Position numbers and translations under genes: made by a program. From NCBI GenBank assembly GCA_036874045.1, contig JAZBRI010000008.1:7269001-7333000 (forward strand): 64,000 nt of DNA. The letters run 5' to 3'. Origin of the DNA: Cymodocea nodosa (taxonomy: Eukaryota; Streptophyta; Magnoliopsida; Alismatales; Cymodoceaceae). The stretch's first letter is position 1, and each line of letters starts with the position of its first letter. The notes under the pieces were generated by a model. The model was given only the letters and a program-made list of their open reading frames with translations, did no database searches and had not been told where the DNA came from. This document shows positions 57,618-64,000 of the stretch, piece after piece.

Positions 57618-60600
57618 TTACACATCACATAGCCTACAAATACCTAAATTTAATCTAATGTTGTAGAATGTATTTTCATCTAGAGGTTTTTTAAATATAT
57701 CAGCTAATTGATTTTTACTAAACATAAATTCTAATTTAATTTTTCCTTTAATTACGTTATCTCTTAAAAAATAATGTCTAACCTCTATATGCTTTGCTCT
57801 TGAATGTAATACAGGATTTTTAGAAAGATTTATTGCAGAACTACTATCACAATAAATCTCAGTTGTATCATAAGATAATCCAAAATCTTCTAAAGTTTAC
57901 CATATCCACAGAATCTGAGTGCAACACAGTGCAGCAGCAACATATTCAGCTTCTGTAGTAGAAAGTGCTACACAGTTTTTCTTTTTACTAAACCATGACA
58001 CCAAATTATTTCCCAATAATTGACATGTGCCATTGGTACTCTTTCTATCAGATTTAGATCCTGCATAATCAGCATCAGTATATCCTATAAGATCTATTGA
58101 ACTATCCTTAGAATAATACAGTCTGAAATTTTTAGTTCCTTGTATATATCTAAATATTCTTTTAACTGGAATGAAGTGTGATTCCTTAGGATTAGATTAA
58201 AATCTAGCACAAACACACACAACAAACATAATATCAGGTCTACTAGCAGTCAAATAAAGTAAAGAACCAATCATACTTCTGTATTTTCTTTGATCTATAG
58301 ATTTTCCTATGTCATCAATATCTAACTTTAAAGTAGTACTCATAGGAGTTCATCGAATCCTTGTATCATTAAAATTAAATTTCTTAAGCATTTCAACTAC
58401 ATATTTTTCCTGATTTAAAAATATACCTTTATCCATTTGCTTAATTTGAAGTCCTAGAAAATATGAAAGTTCTCCTATCATACTCATTTCAAACTGATTA
58501 GTCATCTCTTCAGAGAATATTTCTATCAACTTATCAGAGGTTGCTCCAAAGATTATATCATCCACGTATATTTGAACAACAATCTGATCTTTACCATCTC
58601 TCTTAATAAATAGAGTATGATCCACTTTTCCCATGATATAGCCTTTTTCTATTAAAAAAGTAGACAATCTTTCATACCATGATCTAGGTGCTTGCTTCAA
58701 ACCATATAAGGCTTTCTTCAATTTATACACAAAGTCAGGATTTTTAATATCTTCAAATCCAGGTGGTTGTTTTACATAGATTTCTTCATTAATTAAAGCA
58801 TTTAGAAATGCACTCTTTACATCCATTTGATATAATTTAAAATCCATATAACAAGCATAGGCCAATAATATTCTAATACTTTCTAACCTAGCCACAAGAG
58901 CAAATGTTTCGTCATAATCTAATCCTTCTTCCTGTGTATACTAATCTAGCTTTATTCCTTATAATTTGACCAGTTTCGTTAGTTTTGTTTCTAAAGATCC
59001 ACTTTGTACCTATTATGGACTGATTTTCTGGTAGAGAAACTAATTCCCATACATCATTTCTGATGAATTGATTTAGTTCTTCTTGCATTGCCACTATCCA
59101 ATTTTCATCAGATAATGCTTCTTGTATATTCCTTAGTTCCACCATAGAAACAAACATACACATACTATTTAAATTTACTGAAGCTCTAGTTTTAACTCCC
59201 TCATTAATATTACCAATGACTTGGGTAATGGGATGTGATGAAGAATAACGCCAATTTCTCTGATTTTCCTCGATATTCTCATCAACATCTAAAAGTCCAT
59301 CACTTTCATCATTAGTTTGATCATTTAAGTTCATATTTTTGATTTTCTCAGATAAATCATCAATCTCTCTATTGATCTCTAACTCATTTGGAAAATTGAT
59401 CATATCATCATTATCAGCCTCTAAGAGAATTTTCATTGAAGCTTACATGGAGGGTTTCTTCAATAGTCCTAGAAGTCTTGTTATATACTCTATAGGCTTT
59501 ACTTCTAGTAGAGTAACCTACAAAAATTCCTTCATCCGTTTGGCTTGAAATTTATCCCTTTTATCCTTAGTATTAAGAATAAAACACTTGCAGCCAAATG
59601 GTTTCATATAGGAAATTTTTGGAACCCTATTAAACATAATTTCAAAAGGAGTTTTATTAACATGAGGTCTTAAATGACTTCTGTTAATAACATAACAAGC
59701 TATATTTACTGCTTCAGCCCAAAGATTTTGAGGTAACTTATGTTCATTCAACATAGTTCTGGCCATTTCTTGAAGTGATCTACTCTTTCTCTCAACAACA
59801 CCATTTTGACACGGTGCTCTTGGAAAAGAAAATTTGTGATCAATGTCATGCTCATTACAATAGTTATCCATTTGATCATTATCAAATTCAGTTCCATGAT
59901 CACTCCTAAGTTTTTGAATAGAGACACTTTGCTCATTTTGAACAAAATTGCAAAACATTTTAAATTTTTCAAAAACTTCTGTCTTAGATGCTAGAAAATA
60001 TACCCAAGTGTATCTAGAGAAGTCATCTACTAAAACAAATACATACCGTTTACCACCAAGACTCATGATTCTTGTTGGTCCAAATAGATCCATATGTATA
60101 AGTTTTAAGACTCTCTTGCTTGAAATATCAGTTTTGGATTTAAAAGAGTTTTTGTGAAGTTTACCTAACTCACACGCATCACACATAAAGTTCTTTGAGT
60201 ATTTAATCTTTGGTAAACCTCTCACTAAATGTTTTCTAGATAGTTTATGTAATAGTCTCATATTCATATGCCCAATCCTTCTATGCCATAGATATGCATC
60301 ACTAGTTTCAGCTAGCAAACATGAATTTAAATCAACTACACCAAAAGGTAAAGATAAAATACATATAGAACCTTTTCTTTTAGCAATAAACTTAATTTCA
60401 TATGTATTTTTATCAATTATTTTGCATACATTATCTTCAAACACTACATAATATCCATTTTCAGTTAGTTTTATGACACTTAGCAAATTAAATCCTAGGT
60501 TTTCTACATATAGTACATTCGAAATAACACAAGTAGGAGTTATTTGAATATTGCCCATACCTATGATTTTATCTTTGCTTTTGTTTCCAAATGTTACACT

Positions 60601-60711
60601 TCCTTTCATGGTATTTGTAAAATTTTGTAATATACTTTTTTGTCTGGTCATGTGACTTGACGCTCCATTGTCCAAGATCCATTTTGATGTTGTTTCCTCC
60701 TGCAACACAAA
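57618..60711 (-). pseudogene. Pol (PR-INT-RT-RH), copia C
   Basis: First frame 59518-60711 continues from gag across one TAA. Protease LDNGASSHMTRQK (DSG is DNG). Integrase zinc region WHRRIGHMN...CDACELGK and core HMDLFGP, RSDHGTEF, VVERKSR are all intact. Frameshifts lie near 59525, 59432 and 58925. RT: GTKWIFRNK, YQMDVKSAFLNA, ALYGLKQAPRSWYERL and IYVDDIIFGA, intact YVDD, in 58350-58895. A TGA at about 58350 and further stops near 58199 and 57897 precede and interrupt RNase H (GYTDADYAGSKSD, YCDSSSAINLS), which ends GICRLCDV. The lesions are few and recent-looking. Confidence 0.88.
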
Positions 60712-62970
60712 TTAAGAAAAACTTTTTCTTAGTACCCAATGTTGTTGAGGACCAAGTTCATTAAACGCATATTTCTTCTTTTTGTTTAAAAATAGTTTAA
60801 CATTATCATTTATATTCTTATTAGTTGTAAGTACTATTGATTTATCATTAGCTTCATACTCACATATAGCATTATTGCTTTTGCAATCATTCTTTTTGTT
60901 TTCAGATGTAGTATAATCAAGACCAAACATATTTTTATCAGATGTTAATTTATTTTGGTCATGCTTATACATTTCTGTAAGTTCATACCAAGATTTTGTA
61001 CTTGTATTAACACTTTTCGTACATACAAAATCTTTTTCTACACAAGAATTTTTAGTTTTATCACATGCAGAATGAGTAATTGGTCTAATACCATTGTATT
61101 GAATTACATGCTCAGGTTTCTGAATTTTCAGTTTACTACAATTGTCTGAAATTTTAGAAACATTAGAAACTAAATTTCTAGAACAAGAAACAAGATTTTT
61201 AGAAACATTTATAGTCATGTTAGAAGTACAATTTGACAAATCACATTGATTTATATTATTACTGCATGATTCATCCCTTGAAGTACCTACTTCTACATAT
61301 TTATTACCTTGTTTCATAATAAAAGGAATTTTAGTCTTAGATTTACTTGAACTGCAACTAATAAATCCTTTATTGGCTTGAGATTCAGGATATTCAGGAT
61401 AATCAAATCCTAAGCCAAATTTATAAGACACCGCAGGGGTACTAGTTAGTTTGTCTAACTTAGTTTGACTTAAATTCCATTTCTCAATGGTAGAATTTAA
61501 ATCTTGCTCTTTCAGTTTTAATTTTTCTATCTCTAATTCAAGTTCATTTATATTGTTTCTCAACATTTCATTTTCAGATTCTATCTTTAATTTTTCATCA
61601 TTTATATTCTGTATTTGTTCATGCAAGATACATTCATTAAATCTAAATTTTTGCAAATCTCTAGCATGATTTTCATTATCACATTTAAACTTTTCTAAAG
61701 TAGTAGACAGGAAACAATTTTCTTCTTCCATAATGGATGAAGATTTTCTAATATTCTTATTTTCCAGTTTACATACTTTAAGTTTTTGTAATAATGCATG
61801 ATAAGCACATAATAATTCATCAAAGTTGAAATCTGAATGACTTTTAGGATCAGATATTACCTTAGACTCATCTGCCATGAGGCACACATGAGCAACATCT
61901 TCTAACTCTTGTTCTCCTTCTGAATGTGAAGATTTTGATGTTGATTCCTCAGATTCAAACTCTTCAAACGTGTCATCCCAAGTGACCTTCAAAGCCTTTT
62001 TCTTGTAAAACTTTTTCTGAGTTTTCTGAGCCATCTTCTTCTTATTTGTCCTACTTTGCTTTTCATTTTTCCTCGTAGGAATATCTGGAGAAAGATGTCC
62101 AGGTTTCTTACAGTTGTAACATTCATACTTTCTAGATGAAGAATTCTTGTCATTCAATGAATTTGACGTTGAGGGCTTATCATTTTTGTTCCTTTGCTGT
62201 TTCCTAGCTTTCCATGCTTTCTTGAATTTCCTAGTCAGCAAAATCAAATCCTCGTCAGAATCAGTAGATATATCAGAATTTGAATTAATTTCGAATGCTA
62301 TTTCTTTTTTCATTTTTAGTTTGTTGTGACTGAGTGATTCATTTAATTGAACTTCATAAGCTGTTAAATTTCCTATAAGTTCATTCATAGTATAAGCATT
62401 TAAATCTCGTGATTCCTCAATTGATGTTACTTTCTGAGACCATTTAGAACTTAGGGATCTGAGAATTTTCCTTACCAAATCCTTCTGTTTAAAATTCTTT
62501 CCTAAACATTTTAAAGAGTTTATGATATCAAGAAATCTGGAAAACATCTCAAAAATATTTTCGTCTTCATGCATCTTAAAGAGTTCATACTTATGAATCA
62601 ACATGTTTATTTTAGTCTCTTTAACTTGAGAAGTACCTTCATGTGAAACTTCTAATGCATGCCACACCTCATAAGCAGATTTATATGCTGACACTTTACT
62701 GAACTGTTCATAACTCAATGCACAAAATAAAATATTTAAGCCTTTAGCATTCAGAGTTTCATTTTCTTTTTCAGTAGTTGTCCAAGTATTATAAGGGGAA
62801 GTTAACGGAGTATATGGTTTAGAAATCATGAACCACAACTTATGATCTATACTTTGAAGAAAAACAGTCATCCTATATTTCCAATATTCAAAATGTATTC
62901 CATCAAATAAAGGAGTACGATTAAGATTTTGGCCTTCATATAAAGAAAAATTACCATTTCCAGTAGCCAT
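60712..62970 (-). CDS. Gag, copia C (intact)
   Basis: 752 residues, the longest intact frame in the window, from ATG 62970 (MATGNGNFSLYEGQNLNRTP). N-terminal gag region with FEYWKYRMTVFLQS; UBN2-type core (about 70-215; KYELFKMHEDENIFEMFSRF); basic stretch; zinc knuckle at about 285-298 (CYNCKKPGHLSPDI) whose last Cys is Ile, while B has the perfect motif; acidic/Ser stretch; coiled coil about 395-500; a long Asn/Ser/Cys-rich tail that ends QQHWVLRKSFS with TAA 60714-60712. The tail makes it much longer than a typical plant copia Gag of 300-400 residues. It is in the same frame as pol. Confidence 0.9.
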   Translation of the reverse strand: MATGNGNFSLYEGQNLNRTPLFDGIHFEYWKYRMTVFLQSIDHKLWFMISKPYTPLTSPYNTWTTTEKENETLNAKGLNILFCALSYEQFSKVSAYKSAYEVWHALEVSHEGTSQVKETKINMLIHKYELFKMHEDENIFEMFSRFLDIINSLKCLGKNFKQKDLVRKILRSLSSKWSQKVTSIEESRDLNAYTMNELIGNLTAYEVQLNESLSHNKLKMKKEIAFEINSNSDISTDSDEDLILLTRKFKKAWKARKQQRNKNDKPSTSNSLNDKNSSSRKYECYNCKKPGHLSPDIPTRKNEKQSRTNKKKMAQKTQKKFYKKKALKVTWDDTFEEFESEESTSKSSHSEGEQELEDVAHVCLMADESKVISDPKSHSDFNFDELLCAYHALLQKLKVCKLENKNIRKSSSIMEEENCFLSTTLEKFKCDNENHARDLQKFRFNECILHEQIQNINDEKLKIESENEMLRNNINELELEIEKLKLKEQDLNSTIEKWNLSQTKLDKLTSTPAVSYKFGLGFDYPEYPESQANKGFISCSSSKSKTKIPFIMKQGNKYVEVGTSRDESCSNNINQCDLSNCTSNMTINVSKNLVSCSRNLVSNVSKISDNCSKLKIQKPEHVIQYNGIRPITHSACDKTKNSCVEKDFVCTKSVNTSTKSWYELTEMYKHDQNKLTSDKNMFGLDYTTSENKKNDCKSNNAICEYEANDKSIVLTTNKNINDNVKLFLNKKKKYAFNELGPQQHWVLRKSFS

Positions 62971-63171
62971 TTTACCTTAGATTTTTTCAACCTATTTGAT
63001 TTTAAACAGTCTAAAAACTTTAAAACAACTTGAGCCTTAAATCAATAAAGTTAAACGTATGCTCAGATATTAATTTCTGTTTAAAAACAAGGAAGGTAGA
63101 ATAAGCAATGATATTAAATAAGTTGGTATCGATTTTATATCAAAGATTATTAACAAAGCTCTGATACCACT

Positions 63172-64000
63172 TGTAGGATCGTATGGCTACACAAGAGGGG
63201 GGTGAATTGTGTGTTTTTAATATTTTCTGAAATATAATTGAAACTTTAAAACTCAAAAACAAGTCGAGACATTGTTTTCATAAAATCATTTTTATTCAAG
63301 GTTTCAATTACAATATACAATTCAATTCTCCTCAGAAATTGTAGATGCAATTATATTTCGATACCATGTATCATCTAAACAATTTCATAACTACAAACAG
63401 AGAAAACTAATTTGCGGAATTTAAAACTTTTCTCCCTGTTTGAGATCTTTCTTCTTCTTCTTTTTCTTCTTCAGCAATTCTTCAATGACGAATATCTTGT
63501 CTTTTCATGCTTCACCGAATTTGCTTTCTTCTAATAGTTCAAATCTTCAATGACGAAAATCTTACCTTTTTATGCTTCACTGAACTTTCTTCTACTTGAG
63601 AGATTTTTCCCGAAGAGGTGTTTTTGATCCCTGAAAAAGATTTTTCTTTTGGTGTGCAGGAATGGTTTGATCCTTGAAAAGATTTTTCGTTTTGTGTGCA
63701 AGGATAAATTGATCAACGAGAATTCTATGCCTTTTATACTGTATCTTCATTTCATGCATATCATTCATGTTTAACCACTACCAGTTTTCCACTTCTCCAC
63801 GTCTTTTCTTTTTCCTTCATCGAAACACACACGTTCCAACCCACGTTTATATTTCGAATTTCCTTTAATCATTAGTCTTGGATCTTTGAAAAATTTCCTG
63901 CAAAATAAAGTTTCTCGTCCAAAAGTTTTTCATCAGTGTAATAAGAAGTTGTTACTTTAATGTTAACTAAATGAGTAACACAAGTATATATATAACTTAA
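63172..64000 (-). repeat. 5' LTR of copia C (cut by window end)
   Basis: It starts TGTAGGATCGTATGGCTACA next to the primer site at 63158-63171 and aligns closely with 51732-52560. The last bases (ACACAAGTATATATATAACT) match 52540-52558; the outer part lies outside the window. Confidence 0.9.

Larger units (their letters stand above)
51732..64000 (-). mobile_element. Copia element C (family II), nearly complete
   Basis: Minus strand, the youngest layer: 3' LTR 51732-53268, internal 53269-63171, 5' LTR from 63172 cut by the window end. Gag is intact, pol has three frameshifts and two or more stops but all catalytic modules except protease look good, and ORF3 follows. The full element would be about 13.5 kb, larger than a standard copia. 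Five bases before it: CTAAC (51727-51731). Primer site AGTGGTATCAGAGC (plus 63158-63171). Confidence 0.9.

Overview
The window is repeat-rich nuclear DNA of a flowering plant, probably a eudicot. It is AT-rich and I find no intact host gene, rRNA or tRNA. Almost every base belongs to LTR retrotransposons, inserted into one another and decayed to different degrees. The species cannot be named from the sequence.

Two superfamilies are present. The older layer (1-4849, 8498-21362 and 29165-30163, all + strand) is a Ty3/gypsy-type element with Athila/Tat-like gag and no pol. It is arranged head-to-tail with LTRs shared between units, and two units carry, right after gag, an F-box gene with an F-box-associated region. 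The visible order is gag, F-box, about 1.8 kb of 3' non-coding DNA, polypurine tract, LTR (TGTTTA...TAAACA). A decayed gene here called ORF3 lies upstream of the second gag. A third unit survives only as an internally deleted stub at 20179-20722.

The younger layer is Ty1/copia, with SIRE/Maximus-like traits: long LTRs with a G-rich terminus, a long gag with a coiled-coil tail, several polypurine tracts, and an extra ORF between RNase H and the 3' LTR. I use three family names. Family I has LTRs of about 1.2 kb (A 4850-8497 -, E 30321-36817 -, D 36818-40734 +). Family II has LTRs of 1.5-1.75 kb (solo LTR 13929-15675, B 40735-51731 -, C 51732-64000 -). Family III has LTRs of about 1.5 kb (21363-29164 +, complete with target-site duplication).

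The right half is a Russian doll: C lies in the 5' LTR of B, B in the integrase region of D, D in the integrase region of E, and E in a Tourist-like fragment that itself sits in a gypsy-type LTR. All outer right-hand halves must lie beyond base 64000.

Three observations stand out. First, a non-autonomous gypsy-type element has captured an F-box gene. Second, ORF3 (750-856 codons) occurs after pol in copia families I and II and, in a decayed form, upstream of the gypsy-type gag. Third, the copia DNA between pol and ORF3 is homologous to the 3' non-coding DNA or LTR of the gypsy-type element, so the two superfamilies share a cassette.
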